Assembly (NCBI RefSeq): GCF_000379765.1
Contig: NZ_KB903443.1
Span: 124,001-188,000 of the forward strand
Direction of reading: 5' to 3'
Source of the DNA: Flexithrix dorotheae DSM 6795
GTDB lineage: Bacteria > Bacteroidota > Bacteroidia > Cytophagales > Flammeovirgaceae
DNA length: 64,000 nt
Part shown: positions 9,028-18,281 of the stretch, piece after piece
How the letters are laid out: every line of letters starts with the position of its first letter
Numbering within the stretch: the first letter of the stretch is position 1
Notes under the pieces: generated by a model
Told to the model about the DNA's origin: nothing
Seen by the model: only the letters and a program-made list of their open reading frames with translations
Database searches by the model: none
Program-made: the position numbers and the translations under genes

Positions 9028-10680
9028 ATGAGAGCCCATTGCTTTGCTTTTATTTTTATTTGTTCAACTTTCCATTTGTATGCCCAGGAAATAAAGGAAG
9101 TTCGGGTGGATTCGAAGATTGAAAATATCACGGTTTTTCTTTCCAATGCACAAATTACCCGCTCGGCCCTCACCTCTGTTTCTTCAGGACAAACCAAAGT
9201 TATTCTCGAAGGACTCTCCCCCAATATCGATAACCAGAGTATTCAGGTGAGTGCCAAAGGAAAGGCGGTAATTATGGGTATCAAACACCAGTATAATTAC
9301 CTGCAAAAAACGAAATTCAGCCAAAAGGTGAAAATTTTAAGGGATTCAGTAGCTTATTACAGTGAAGCCTATAACCTGAATAATGATAAAATAGAAGTGC
9401 TACAGGGAGAGCAAACTTTATTAAAAAAAAACCTGTCTATTGGGGGAACCCAGAATGGAGTAAGTGTGGATGAATTAAAAAAAATGACTGATTTTTATTC
9501 CACCAAACTGACCGGAATAAAAAAAGAACTCAGAAGGATTAGCAAGGAACAAGTGGAAATTCAAAAATCGCTTGAAGCCGTAAGACAGCAATTGGGAGAA
9601 CTTAATGCCATTCGGGATAAAAGGACCAGTGAAATTGAAATTACTTTTTCGGCAACTTCTTCGGAGAGAATTGGCCTGGAAGTAAAATATCTGGTGAATA
9701 ATTGTGGCTGGTATCCTACCTATGATATTCGGGCGGTAGATACCAAATCCCCAATTGAACTGGACTATAAGGCTTTCGTTTTCCAGAATTCAGGTATTGA
9801 CTGGAAGGATGTAAAACTGACTTTGTCCACTATAAACCCTACTTACAATGGCAGTCTGCCAGAATTAAGCACTTCCTATGTAAACCTTTACGTTCCTCCC
9901 ACATATAATAAAAGAGCCAAGCAACAGGCTGTCCAGGCTCCTGTGTTACAGGATTATGCAGAGGAAGAATTGGTATTAGAAGCTGAAGCAGATGAATGGG
10001 GCGGATTTGATGATGACTGGGGAGATGCTGAAACTGCAGCATCTTATACTTCCGCAGTAAAAAGTACACTGGCCACCAATTTCGTCATTAGCATTCCCTA
10101 CGACATCCCTTCTGATGGCAATGAAAAACTGGTGGAAATTGCCAATGAAAATATTGAAGCCAATTTTGTGCATCATGCCATCCCACAATTAGATCCTGAC
10201 GCCTACTTAATTGCGAATATCACCAACTGGGAGCAATATAATTTACTTCCGGGTACCATGAATATTTATTTTTCAGGCACCTTTGTAGGCTCTTCCGAAC
10301 TGGCCACTGATAATCTTACAGATACACTTTCTCTATCTCTGGGAACAGATAAAAATGTGGTGATTAACCGGAAAAGCCTCGGGGAATACAACGAAAAGAA
10401 AGCCATTGGAGCTAACAAGAAGGAAAGCAAGGGGTTTGAAATTACGATTAGAAATACGAAAACAGAAGACATTACCTTGTTTGTAAAAGACAATGTTCCG
10501 GTTTCAAAAGACAGTCGGGTGGAAGTGACACTGGAAGAAAGTAAAGGAGCATCTTACAATGCCAATACCGGTATTCTGGAATGGAAAATGGACCTCAAAC
10601 CTTCCGAAACTAAAACCTTGAAATTTAGTTATGCTATTAAGTACCCGAAGAATGATCAGATAATTATACAACAATATTGA
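9028..10680 (+). CDS. MuiA-like protein (DUF4140/DUF4139)
   Basis: 550 residues with a signal peptide ending at LYAQ (about residue 20). The N-terminal DUF4140 domain (about 30-130, with VFLSNAQITRS), a coiled-coil stretch (about 100-200) and a C-terminal DUF4139 domain (about 215-550, with NCGWYPTYDIRAV and a final LKFSYAIKYPK) are the arrangement of the 'mucoidy inhibitor A' family. A very acidic insert (residues about 310-335, EEELVLEAEADEWGGFDDDW) interrupts DUF4139. Probably periplasmic or surface; molecular role unknown. Confidence 0.88.
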   Translation: MRAHCFAFIFICSTFHLYAQEIKEVRVDSKIENITVFLSNAQITRSALTSVSSGQTKVILEGLSPNIDNQSIQVSAKGKAVIMGIKHQYNYLQKTKFSQKVKILRDSVAYYSEAYNLNNDKIEVLQGEQTLLKKNLSIGGTQNGVSVDELKKMTDFYSTKLTGIKKELRRISKEQVEIQKSLEAVRQQLGELNAIRDKRTSEIEITFSATSSERIGLEVKYLVNNCGWYPTYDIRAVDTKSPIELDYKAFVFQNSGIDWKDVKLTLSTINPTYNGSLPELSTSYVNLYVPPTYNKRAKQQAVQAPVLQDYAEEELVLEAEADEWGGFDDDWGDAETAASYTSAVKSTLATNFVISIPYDIPSDGNEKLVEIANENIEANFVHHAIPQLDPDAYLIANITNWEQYNLLPGTMNIYFSGTFVGSSELATDNLTDTLSLSLGTDKNVVINRKSLGEYNEKKAIGANKKESKGFEITIRNTKTEDITLFVKDNVPVSKDSRVEVTLEESKGASYNANTGILEWKMDLKPSETKTLKFSYAIKYPKNDQIIIQQY

Positions 10681-10771
10681 TCGGTCTTTCTTTTCTTTGC
10701 AATGGGAAAATAATTTGGCGCTATTTTAGTCTGAAGAGGGTATTTGCGCATTAACATAAAATTCAACCAGT

Positions 10772-12016
10772 TTGGAAACCATTTTAAATCAATTTACCGG
10801 TTTATGTGAAAAAGAATCCATTCTTTTGAAGGGAATGCTTACTGCTGTTTCATCCAATAACCTGCCAGTGGTTTTCTGGAGATTGCCCAATGAAACCGAT
10901 AAACACGCCATTGTAGATTTTTCAGGTGAGCTAAAAGTAGCTTCACATGATTTAGAAGAAATGCCTGGAGGATTTATCATCTCCCCTTTCAATAATAATG
11001 AAGATACCAATTATTTTATTCGAGCCGATTTATATTATAATTCCTCTTCTTTTGAGCTAAAAGAAAGCTTATTCGGCCAGGAGTTTGGTTCTACTGAAGA
11101 AAAAAATAAAGAGAAATTTACCAAGGCACTTAAAGAAACCTTAAAACGCAATCATGATTTTCTTCCGGAGTATCATCTTGCCGAAGTAAATGACCTGCCC
11201 CACACCAAGGAACATTTTATTGAAATCACAGAAAAAAGTATTGCAGCCATTCGGGAACATGAGATGCAGAAAGTGGTCCTCTCCCGAACCAAAAAAGTAG
11301 CTATTCCTGAAAATTTCGATCCGGTTGATTATTTTAATATCCTTTGTGAAAATTATCCAAAGGCATTTATCTCCCTAATATCTGTCCCAGGGCTTGGTAC
11401 ATGGATAGGCGCAACTCCGGAAATTCTTATAAAGGTAGATGAAAAGAAAATTTTCACTACCATTTCTTTGGCAGGCACACAGCCCAAAGACAAATTTGAA
11501 AACCTTTCGGAAGCCAGCTGGACCCAAAAAGAAATTGAAGAACAGGCACTGGTAAGCCGTTATATTATCAATTGCTTTAAAAAAATTCGGTTAAGGGAAT
11601 TTGAAGAACTGGGGCCCAAAACTGTGGCAGCGGGTTCTCTGCTCCATTTAAGAACTGACTTTACGGTAGATACCATTGCTACCAATTTTCCACAACTTGG
11701 CTCTGTAATGTTGAAATTACTTCATCCCACCTCAGCAGTTTGCGGAATGCCAAAAGAAAAATCTTTAGCCTATATCCTGGAAAATGAAGGCTATGATCGC
11801 TCACTTTATAGCGGATATTTTGGTCCGGTAAACATACAGCGCAAAACCAATATTTTTGTGAATCTCAGGTGTTTACAAATTCTAAATGATGCCATTTTAC
11901 TATATGCAGGTGCTGGAATTACCGAAGATTCTGTACCAGATAAGGAATGGAGGGAAACTGAAATGAAAATGGATATTTTGCTTAATTTTTTAAAAACAGG
12001 AAAGCCAAACGATTAA
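10772..12016 (+). CDS. menF: isochorismate synthase, TTG start
   Basis: 414 residues of the chorismate-binding family. Motifs present: KVVLSRTKKV, GTWIGATPEIL, TISLAGTQ, LHPTSAVCGMP, a YDRSLYSGYFGP block and YAGAGITEDS with the terminal Glu/Lys (EWRETEMKMD) of the Mg-chorismate site. It should convert chorismate to isochorismate for menaquinone. The likely start is TTG at 10772 (TTGGAAACC), since the next in-frame ATG would remove about 30 residues. It stands alone here: no menD or menB follows, as the next genes are a small hypothetical and an MFS exporter. A siderophore role (EntC) is less likely without NRPS genes. Confidence 0.9.
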   Translation: METILNQFTGLCEKESILLKGMLTAVSSNNLPVVFWRLPNETDKHAIVDFSGELKVASHDLEEMPGGFIISPFNNNEDTNYFIRADLYYNSSSFELKESLFGQEFGSTEEKNKEKFTKALKETLKRNHDFLPEYHLAEVNDLPHTKEHFIEITEKSIAAIREHEMQKVVLSRTKKVAIPENFDPVDYFNILCENYPKAFISLISVPGLGTWIGATPEILIKVDEKKIFTTISLAGTQPKDKFENLSEASWTQKEIEEQALVSRYIINCFKKIRLREFEELGPKTVAAGSLLHLRTDFTVDTIATNFPQLGSVMLKLLHPTSAVCGMPKEKSLAYILENEGYDRSLYSGYFGPVNIQRKTNIFVNLRCLQILNDAILLYAGAGITEDSVPDKEWRETEMKMDILLNFLKTGKPND

Positions 12017-12164
12017 TTTCCCATTTTTAGTATTGTTATTAAGTCTTGTTAACAAATCATTTACTTTCATTAACATTAATTGCCGTAATATTCAATAAGT
12101 AAAAAGCTATCTTGGAACAGTATTTCACAATCGTATTGATAATCATTTTTTTAACTGTTCACCT

Positions 12165-12395
12165 ATGGCTAATCGATTGACCAAATGGGAAAAAGAGGAG
12201 ATAGCAGCCTGGTTTAGAAAGTTGGATCGATTTATTGAAACAAAAAAACTTCAATTAAACCTGACAAACTTATACTTACCTGAAAAATCTATCCCCTGGG
12301 CCTCATTAAGTTCGGCAAAAAGAAGTATGACTTCGTTCTCAAAACCAAAAAAATTAAGGATAGAAGTAGAACAGGATCTGGCAAATTTTCATTAA
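12165..12395 (+). CDS. small hypothetical protein
   Basis: 76 residues, ATG start, 148 bases after menF. Basic and helical (TKWEKEEIAAWFRKLDRFIE), no signal peptide, no recognised family. The open frame and coding-like composition make it plausible, but nothing confirms expression. Confidence 0.4.
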   Translation: MANRLTKWEKEEIAAWFRKLDRFIETKKLQLNLTNLYLPEKSIPWASLSSAKRSMTSFSKPKKLRIEVEQDLANFH

Positions 12396-12578
12396 GAAGA
12401 TATTTAAACTTTATCTTCCTGGATTGAAAATGAACAAATTTGCTGAAGAAAACTAAACTTAAACAAGCACTAAGTGTTCAAAATGGGAGGAAACAACCTT
12501 GATTGGATATCAGGGACAATTAATTTGTTAATGCCTGAAAAAAAAATCTAATCTACTATTCAAAATTGTGGAAATCCA

Positions 12579-12586
12579 TACCTTTG
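12579..12586 (+). promoter_or_regulatory. -7 element for MFS gene
   Basis: TACCTTTG fits TAnnTTTG exactly; no TTG sits 19 bases upstream. Expected transcript start is about 12593, which leaves about 15 bases before the ATG at 12608 and about 40 before the ATG at 12632. This favours the second start of the MFS gene. Confidence 0.45.
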
Positions 12587-12631
12587 CAGGCTTAATGATT
12601 TTTTCGGATGTTAATTACATCCCATGCCATT

Positions 12632-13825
12632 ATGCCCAATGAAACTCCACGTATTTACACATTGCAGTTCTGGCTGCTTTGCATGAGTTCCTTTCTCTTT
12701 TTCGGAAGTTTCAATATGATTATTCCGGAACTCCCCTCCTACCTTACCAGCCTGGGTGGAGAGGATTATAAAGGACTGATTATTGGCCTGTTCACCATTA
12801 TGGCCATGTTTTCCCGACCTTTTAGCGGGAGATTAACCGATACCATTGGTAGAATCCCGGTTATGATTTACGGGGTTTTTATTTGTATTATTTGCGGTTT
12901 TCTTTACCCGGTGCTCACTTCAGTCTCCGGGTTTTTATTTTTAAGGCTGGTTCATGGCATGTCCACAGGTTTTAAACCCACAGCCACTTCAGCATACATA
13001 GCTGATATTATACCCTATCAGAAGAGAGGAGAAGCCCTGGGGATTCTTGGGTTTTGCAGCAGTATGGGCATTGCCAGCGGCCCATCTCTTGGTGGGTGGA
13101 TGGTTTTGCACTATTCCATCAATGTGCTTTTTTATACTTCCTCTCTTTTCGCCCTGCTTTCTATTTTGGTTTTAGTAGGCATGAAAGAAACACTGGAAAA
13201 TAAGCAAAAATTCAGTGGAAAATTGTTGCTAATTTCCCCGAATGAAATCATTGAAAACAGGGTAATTATTCCCGGAATTATAGTCATGATTTCAGTTTTT
13301 TCATTTGGGACAGTACTTACCATAATTCCCGATTTAAGCGATCACCTGGGCATAAAAAACAGGGGAACATTTTATACCATTTTTACCATCTCCTCGCTGC
13401 TGGTAAGAATTTTAGGGGGCAAAGCTTCTGATAAATACGGAAGGACTCCAGTGGTAAAAGTAGCCCTTTCATTTTTAGTAATTTCCATGATTTTGCTCGG
13501 CTTTGTAGAAGACTTTATCTTATTTGCCATTTCTGCCATATTTTTTGGAGTTGGAGTAGGATTAAACACCCCCTCCTTGTTTGCCTGGACCATCGATTTA
13601 AGTCTGGAAGACCAAAGGGGTAAAGCCATGGCCACTGCCTATATATCTTTGGAATTAGGCATATTTCTGGGATCTGTCATTTCCAGTCTTATCTTTATGA
13701 ATGATCCTGAAATGTTTAAATACACTTTCTGGGTAACAGGTGGTGTGACCATGCTTGCACTTGTTTTTCTACAAATAGTCACCATGAAAAAATTAGGTAT
13801 TCCGCCACAGGAGATTAAGGCTTAA
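12632..13825 (+). CDS. MFS transporter (drug/metabolite exporter type)
   Basis: About 397 residues from MPNETPRIY, with twelve hydrophobic segments. An earlier in-frame ATG at 12608 would add 8 residues; I prefer 12632 because of promoter spacing and because MPNE leads directly into the first helix. The loop 2-3 motif GRLTDTIGRIPVM and the later GGKASDKYGRTPVV repeat are the MFS signature, and the N-half motif-C-like GPSLGGWMV suggests an exporter. Substrate unknown. The AraC-type regulator follows convergently. Confidence 0.88.
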   Translation: MPNETPRIYTLQFWLLCMSSFLFFGSFNMIIPELPSYLTSLGGEDYKGLIIGLFTIMAMFSRPFSGRLTDTIGRIPVMIYGVFICIICGFLYPVLTSVSGFLFLRLVHGMSTGFKPTATSAYIADIIPYQKRGEALGILGFCSSMGIASGPSLGGWMVLHYSINVLFYTSSLFALLSILVLVGMKETLENKQKFSGKLLLISPNEIIENRVIIPGIIVMISVFSFGTVLTIIPDLSDHLGIKNRGTFYTIFTISSLLVRILGGKASDKYGRTPVVKVALSFLVISMILLGFVEDFILFAISAIFFGVGVGLNTPSLFAWTIDLSLEDQRGKAMATAYISLELGIFLGSVISSLIFMNDPEMFKYTFWVTGGVTMLALVFLQIVTMKKLGIPPQEIKA

Positions 13826-13888
13826 GCACAATTCTTAATAGCTTTTAGATAGCAATAATTCCGAGGTGTAGCTTGAGTTTTAAACCCC

Positions 13889-14740
13889 TCAGGAAGCCGG
13901 AACTCCGACTACCTGTTTATATTCAGAAGGTGACTGGCCTGTGATTTTTTTAAACAACCTGCTGAATTGAGAGGGCTCGGAAAAGCCAAGTTCGTATCCA
14001 ATTTCCTTGGCTGGTTTATCAGTATAATATAATAGCCTTTTTGCCTCTAAAATGATCCGCTGATGAATAATTTCCAAAGGAGTTTGTTCGCTCAGTTTCA
14101 GAAATAAATTAGCAATGGTTTTGGGAGATTTGAAAAGCATATCTGCATAATCGGCTACTTTATGTTTTTCCCTAAAATGTTTCTCCACCAATGCATTAAA
14201 AGCCCTCAACAAATCGGTTTCTTCGTCCTTGATTCCGGTTTTTTGAATTAATTGTTGCCTGGCAATTCTGGTGGTTTTTATGATTAGGCGTTTTAACAGC
14301 AATTGCAACATTTCCCGTTGGATATGATCCTGATGTTCAAGTTCTTCCAAAAATACCATTTTCAGCAGTTGAAACGATTCCCTTTCCTTTTCATCCATCT
14401 GAAGAATGGGCAATGAAGAAAGCCCATTAAATAACAGCCCATTACAGGAAACCTCTTTATCATGTATTTCTATACAATAGAATGCCTTATTAAACTGCAA
14501 AAGGAAATGGTTTTCATCAGTGGTGTTTAGCGCTGTGATTTTCCCTCCTGGAGAAAATGAACAAATCTGATTGGTTTCGATAGTTTGGGGAATAAAATCC
14601 TTCCTGAAACTAAGAGGTCCTCCAAAATTTACTAATATTCCAAAATGTTCCAGGTCAAAACTCCCATTTTTTAAGGGAATTTCATTTAGTGTAGATAATT
14701 CAAAATAGCCATCAAGGGTATCGTTTACAACCAATCTCAT
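13889..14740 (-). CDS. AraC-family transcriptional regulator
   Basis: 283 residues. N-terminal cupin-like sensor region (about 1-150) and C-terminal double HTH (about 180-278) with the AraC signature EIGYELGFSEPSQFSRLFKK and GQSPSEYKQ. It lies convergent to the MFS gene (63-base gap) and 63 bases upstream of the 14804-15523 gene in the same direction. Regulation of either the MFS exporter or its own downstream genes is possible; the ligand is unknown. Confidence 0.92.
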   Translation of the reverse strand: MRLVVNDTLDGYFELSTLNEIPLKNGSFDLEHFGILVNFGGPLSFRKDFIPQTIETNQICSFSPGGKITALNTTDENHFLLQFNKAFYCIEIHDKEVSCNGLLFNGLSSLPILQMDEKERESFQLLKMVFLEELEHQDHIQREMLQLLLKRLIIKTTRIARQQLIQKTGIKDEETDLLRAFNALVEKHFREKHKVADYADMLFKSPKTIANLFLKLSEQTPLEIIHQRIILEAKRLLYYTDKPAKEIGYELGFSEPSQFSRLFKKITGQSPSEYKQVVGVPAS

Positions 14741-14803
14741 TTTTGCCTTTTGTTGTGGTAATGTGCATTATAGAGAGGCAAACCAATTTCCTACCTTTCA
14801 GGT

Positions 14804-15523
14804 TCATTTGGATTCCTGATTTCCGATCAGTGCCCGGATAGTAATATGTCGGCTGGTGGGATGAAACCACATATATTTTCCTGGAAGTGCTTTATCTACC
14901 ACATTTGCGAAATGAGAAAAATAATCTGGCTGATTGGCTGGCAAATCATAAACTAAAGTGGAACAAATATAGGGTTGCTGATAATGTGACTGTCGGTGTC
15001 CTTCCATTTTAATTTTTTCAGCATAAATGGACAAATTTTCATATTCAAATTCCTGAATCACTTTTTCTACTGCTTTAGCTTCAAAATCTATCTCTGGTTC
15101 CATTTCTGAATTCAATGGAATTTTGAAAGTGGAAAGGCGTCTTTCAGCAGTTCTGTCCTGTATGAGTACCACACTTAATTCCCGTATAGTGAACCCGGAA
15201 TAAGCGTCTATTTTTGTACTCATTTCATCACAGATATTTTTTAAAACCAATATATCCTGATCACTCAGACTTTCACCTGCTTTCAAACACCCAAGGGTGG
15301 TTTTGGGCCATTTACTCCCAGGGTTTTCTGGTGAAAGACCTGTTATTTTACGATCAATTTCAGCCTTTAAATTTATAATTGACTTAGGAAATCCCTTATA
15401 CACCAATACCGGAACCCCACTCCAAGCAATAAGAAAGGCTATGGGGAAAATTTTCGCAGGTGCAGCATTTCTGATGATTTCTTCCAACAAATTAACGCTC
15501 ATAATTATGTTACAATTTTTCAA
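14804..15523 (-). CDS. hypothetical protein, unrecognised family
   Basis: 239 residues, mixed alpha/beta, no clear signal peptide although residues 23-45 are hydrophobic (KIFPIAFLIAWSGVPVLVYK). Conserved-looking blocks are KWPKTTLGCLK and the C-terminal MWFHPTSRHITIRALIG. The HxT in the latter is reminiscent of half of a 2H phosphoesterase motif, but I see no second convincing HxT/S, so I do not assign it. Four bases from the next gene; probably an operon. Confidence 0.6.
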   Translation of the reverse strand: MKNCNIIMSVNLLEEIIRNAAPAKIFPIAFLIAWSGVPVLVYKGFPKSIINLKAEIDRKITGLSPENPGSKWPKTTLGCLKAGESLSDQDILVLKNICDEMSTKIDAYSGFTIRELSVVLIQDRTAERRLSTFKIPLNSEMEPEIDFEAKAVEKVIQEFEYENLSIYAEKIKMEGHRQSHYQQPYICSTLVYDLPANQPDYFSHFANVVDKALPGKYMWFHPTSRHITIRALIGNQESK

Positions 15524-15527
15524 CGTC

Positions 15528-15920
15528 CTAAAGATCTACCATAAAATCTTCATTATCTGCTTCGCTATATTTAATAATCAATTTATTGTTTTTCCCACTG
15601 GTCAATTTTTCAAGCGCTATTTTATTGGAAATACTAACCTCAATGTATTCTGTTTTTTTATAAACCTGTTCCTCAAGTTGAAAGGAATAAGTGAGATAGT
15701 ATCCTTTCAGCTTTATATAATTCCCAGTTAAAGTCTGATAAATATTTTGTTTTGGTTCAATGGAAATAAGCCTGCCTGTGGTTTTATTTTCCAGTTTTTT
15801 TAATTTGTTCGCCCGCATTAAAATAGGAGCTTCCTCCAAAACATAATGCCCAAGGAGGGGGAAAATTAGAATGAGCACAAACCACTTAAACCATTTTTTG
15901 CCCACAAATTCATAAAACAT
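15528..15920 (-). CDS. hypothetical membrane-anchored protein
   Basis: 130 residues with one N-terminal transmembrane helix (about 10-28, WFKWFVLILIFPLLGHYVL) and a beta-rich soluble domain (TGRLISIEP..., YLTYSFQLEEQVYKKTEYIEV). The pattern resembles DUF3592-like domains. First gene of a pair with 14804-15523 (4-base gap). A TAAATTTG -7-like element lies upstream on the minus strand (15960-15953). Function unknown. Confidence 0.6.
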   Translation of the reverse strand: MFYEFVGKKWFKWFVLILIFPLLGHYVLEEAPILMRANKLKKLENKTTGRLISIEPKQNIYQTLTGNYIKLKGYYLTYSFQLEEQVYKKTEYIEVSISNKIALEKLTSGKNNKLIIKYSEADNEDFMVDL

Positions 15921-16227
15921 CTTTCTTTATAAATTAAAATAATAACACTTATCAAATTTAATTATAACTAATTGATTATGAGAGGTGTTTTGATAAAAAA
16001 TTTAAATTTCAGGACAAACTTCAAAGATGACTGCATAATGGTATTTCCTTCCTTTGATCTTTCCCAGAGGTAGTTATCAAAAAAACCGAAGAAAATTAAT
16101 TATGGTAAAATTGGGCATTGTAACAGATTTCGGGGTTTATATTTTCAAAATAGCACCCTTCCTGCTCTTTTACCTCAAGATATTTTCTATTTTTAGATTT
16201 TAAATCACCTTTTCCTCTTTAATACTA
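15921..16227. other. divergent intergenic region
   Basis: A 307-base AT-rich spacer between the divergent 15528 and 16228 genes. It holds a minus-strand TAAATTTG (15960-15953) and no exact plus-strand TAnnTTTG. A 33-codon frame at 16102-16203 looks accidental. No repeats or structured RNA seen. Confidence 0.5.
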
Positions 16228-17670
16228 ATGCGAAACTTTTTACTATTAATTTTTCTTGTTTTTTTAGCAGACTTCGCTACAGCCCAAACAGGCATACTTT
16301 ATCAATATCCTCATGTTTCCGAAAATTACAAATTAGGAGTTGGGTCCTATGGAAGGATAGGCACAAACTGGAATTTTGTAGAAGGAGGAGCCGTAGGCAG
16401 ACGGTTGAATCTGAATAATATGGGCAGTATAGGCGGAAGAATGGAAGAACAGGATTATCTTGAATTAGGTACTATTTTTCAAATGTCTCCTTTCAAAAAT
16501 GCGGATTCTACAGTAATAAATGTACAACTTAGGGCCTCAGTTTTTTCCAGGAGTCTTAGCCTTTTTGCCAACAGCAACACCAGTAGTGCTGGCGGGCTAA
16601 CCATAGCCTTGCCGGAAATGTTTGTAGAAGCCCAAAATATTTTAACACCAGGCTTAAATCTGTGGGTAGGAGCAAGACTTTACAGAGGGCCGGATCTTCA
16701 TATGGCCGACCACTGGTATTTCAATGACCACTCCGGGCAGGGTTTCGGAATAGAATATAAAAATACCCGATTGCATTATAATGCAGTTTCTACTACCGAT
16801 ACCAGTAGCAATGTCCCTCCATATTTTTATATCAACATAAAAACCGGCACACCAAGCCTGGAATTACGAGAGAGAAGTGTTTTTTCAATTGAGCATGATA
16901 TATGGTCGGGAAATGAACAAATGATTACCTTGTTGGGAGAATACCATTTAATGGGTAACCCCGAGGGCGCAACTCCGGATACGACTGACCTGGTGGTGAG
17001 TTATCCGGCTGACTACGGTTGGGTTCTCGGCATCAGGCATCAATCCAACCAGATAAGTAACTGGAACTGGCTGCAGGAAGGCTCGTTTAATTCATTTTCC
17101 GTAAGATATGGAGCCCGGCTTGCCAACGGAGGTGATGGGGGATCATCCAGAACCTGGGAAACCTTTGGTGCACCAAATTTCACCACCAACGATTTCAGTA
17201 AAGCTTATTCTATTAAAATAGTTGAACATTTTCTTTTCAATATGAGTCAGAAATTTAGCCTGAATGGCTATTTTATTTATGCCCAGAGCAGAGGAGCTGC
17301 TGATACGGAAGGGATTTCAGATACTTATTTTGGAAGGGAAGTATTCAACCGAAAAGAAGATTTTACCATTGGTTTTAAAGGTGTAAATTACATCAGTGAT
17401 TTGTTTCACTGGCAAACTGAATTGCATTATTCTCAAAGAAAAGACGGAAACCAACCCTGGTATAATATGACAAAAATAAGCATAATTCCCACACTGGCTA
17501 TCCGGGGAGAAAGAAGTGTATGGTCCCGACCACATTTAAGGTTTGTATTTTCTGCAGCCAGATATAATGATTTCGCCAGGGATAATTTATATTCTCCATA
17601 TTTGCAATTGGCTGGGCCGGAAAGCTGGGGGTTTTACACTGGTATAAAAGCAGAGTGGTGGACCTGGTAA
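16228..17670 (+). CDS. LamB-type carbohydrate porin
   Basis: 480 residues with a signal peptide ending near FATAQ (about residue 20). The rest is alternating beta-strand outer-membrane barrel ending in aromatic residues (GIKAEWWTW). Recognisable LamB features: RLNNMGSIGGRMEEQDYLEL-like region near 65-88, the LYRGPDLHMADHWYFNDHSGQG block near 155 and RPHLRFVFSAARYND near 440. LamB-family porins form trimers for facilitated uptake of maltodextrins or other glycosides. No SusCD pair is near, so the substrate is open. It precedes the GDYXXLXY gene by 108 bases. Confidence 0.75.
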   Translation: MRNFLLLIFLVFLADFATAQTGILYQYPHVSENYKLGVGSYGRIGTNWNFVEGGAVGRRLNLNNMGSIGGRMEEQDYLELGTIFQMSPFKNADSTVINVQLRASVFSRSLSLFANSNTSSAGGLTIALPEMFVEAQNILTPGLNLWVGARLYRGPDLHMADHWYFNDHSGQGFGIEYKNTRLHYNAVSTTDTSSNVPPYFYINIKTGTPSLELRERSVFSIEHDIWSGNEQMITLLGEYHLMGNPEGATPDTTDLVVSYPADYGWVLGIRHQSNQISNWNWLQEGSFNSFSVRYGARLANGGDGGSSRTWETFGAPNFTTNDFSKAYSIKIVEHFLFNMSQKFSLNGYFIYAQSRGAADTEGISDTYFGREVFNRKEDFTIGFKGVNYISDLFHWQTELHYSQRKDGNQPWYNMTKISIIPTLAIRGERSVWSRPHLRFVFSAARYNDFARDNLYSPYLQLAGPESWGFYTGIKAEWWTW

Positions 17671-17778
17671 TTAATTATATTTTGAAACGAGATTCTTAAA
17701 CTGGGCAGACACTTCTGTGGGCATTTGCAGCGAAATACGTAAAATTTAAACATGCTCTAAAATAAAACCATTTAGAAA

Positions 17779-18267
17779 ATGTCTTACAAAAAAATATTCT
17801 TCCTGTTTAACCTCTTAATCCTTATAGGGATAGTTAATTATGAAATCTTTAAAAAAGAGCGCATTCTGGAAGAAGGAAAACTGGTTTTATTTGAATTGGC
17901 TCCTGTAGACCCCAGGTCCCTGATGCAGGGAGATTATATGCGGCTCCGTTATGCCATCACCAGAAATTATACTCCGAAAGAAATCCCCTCAAGAGGATAT
18001 ATGTTGGTTTCAGTTAATGCAGAGGGAGTAGCTGATCGCGTTGTTCAAGTTGATGAGCACCTCATTCCCAACAATGAGAATGAAGCTGTAATTAAATATT
18101 TCCATAACAGCTGGTTTGTAAGTATAGGATCAGAAGCCTATTTTTTTGAGGAAGGAAAAGCAGAAAAGTTTGAAGAGGCCGTTTATGGTGGTCTAAAAAT
18201 ATCACCAAGTGGAGAAAGTCTTTTAGTTGGCTTATTCGATGAACAAAAAAATTTTATTGAACCTTAA
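17779..18267 (+). CDS. GDYXXLXY domain protein
   Basis: 162 residues: an N-terminal transmembrane helix (about 4-22), then a periplasmic domain with the diagnostic GDYMRLRY motif at residues 51-58, preceded by the typical DPRSLMQ. This family usually sits next to DUF4401 and DUF2157 genes, which in this window are about 15 kb upstream on the other strand. It is followed after 14 bases by the HAD gene, so the two are likely cotranscribed. Biochemical function unknown. Confidence 0.9.
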   Translation: MSYKKIFFLFNLLILIGIVNYEIFKKERILEEGKLVLFELAPVDPRSLMQGDYMRLRYAITRNYTPKEIPSRGYMLVSVNAEGVADRVVQVDEHLIPNNENEAVIKYFHNSWFVSIGSEAYFFEEGKAEKFEEAVYGGLKISPSGESLLVGLFDEQKNFIEP

Positions 18268-18281
18268 AAAATGATCAAAAC

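Noticed and set aside
16102-16203. 33-codon frame in the 307-base spacer
   Set aside because: Short and hydrophobic, with no promoter or conservation evidence.
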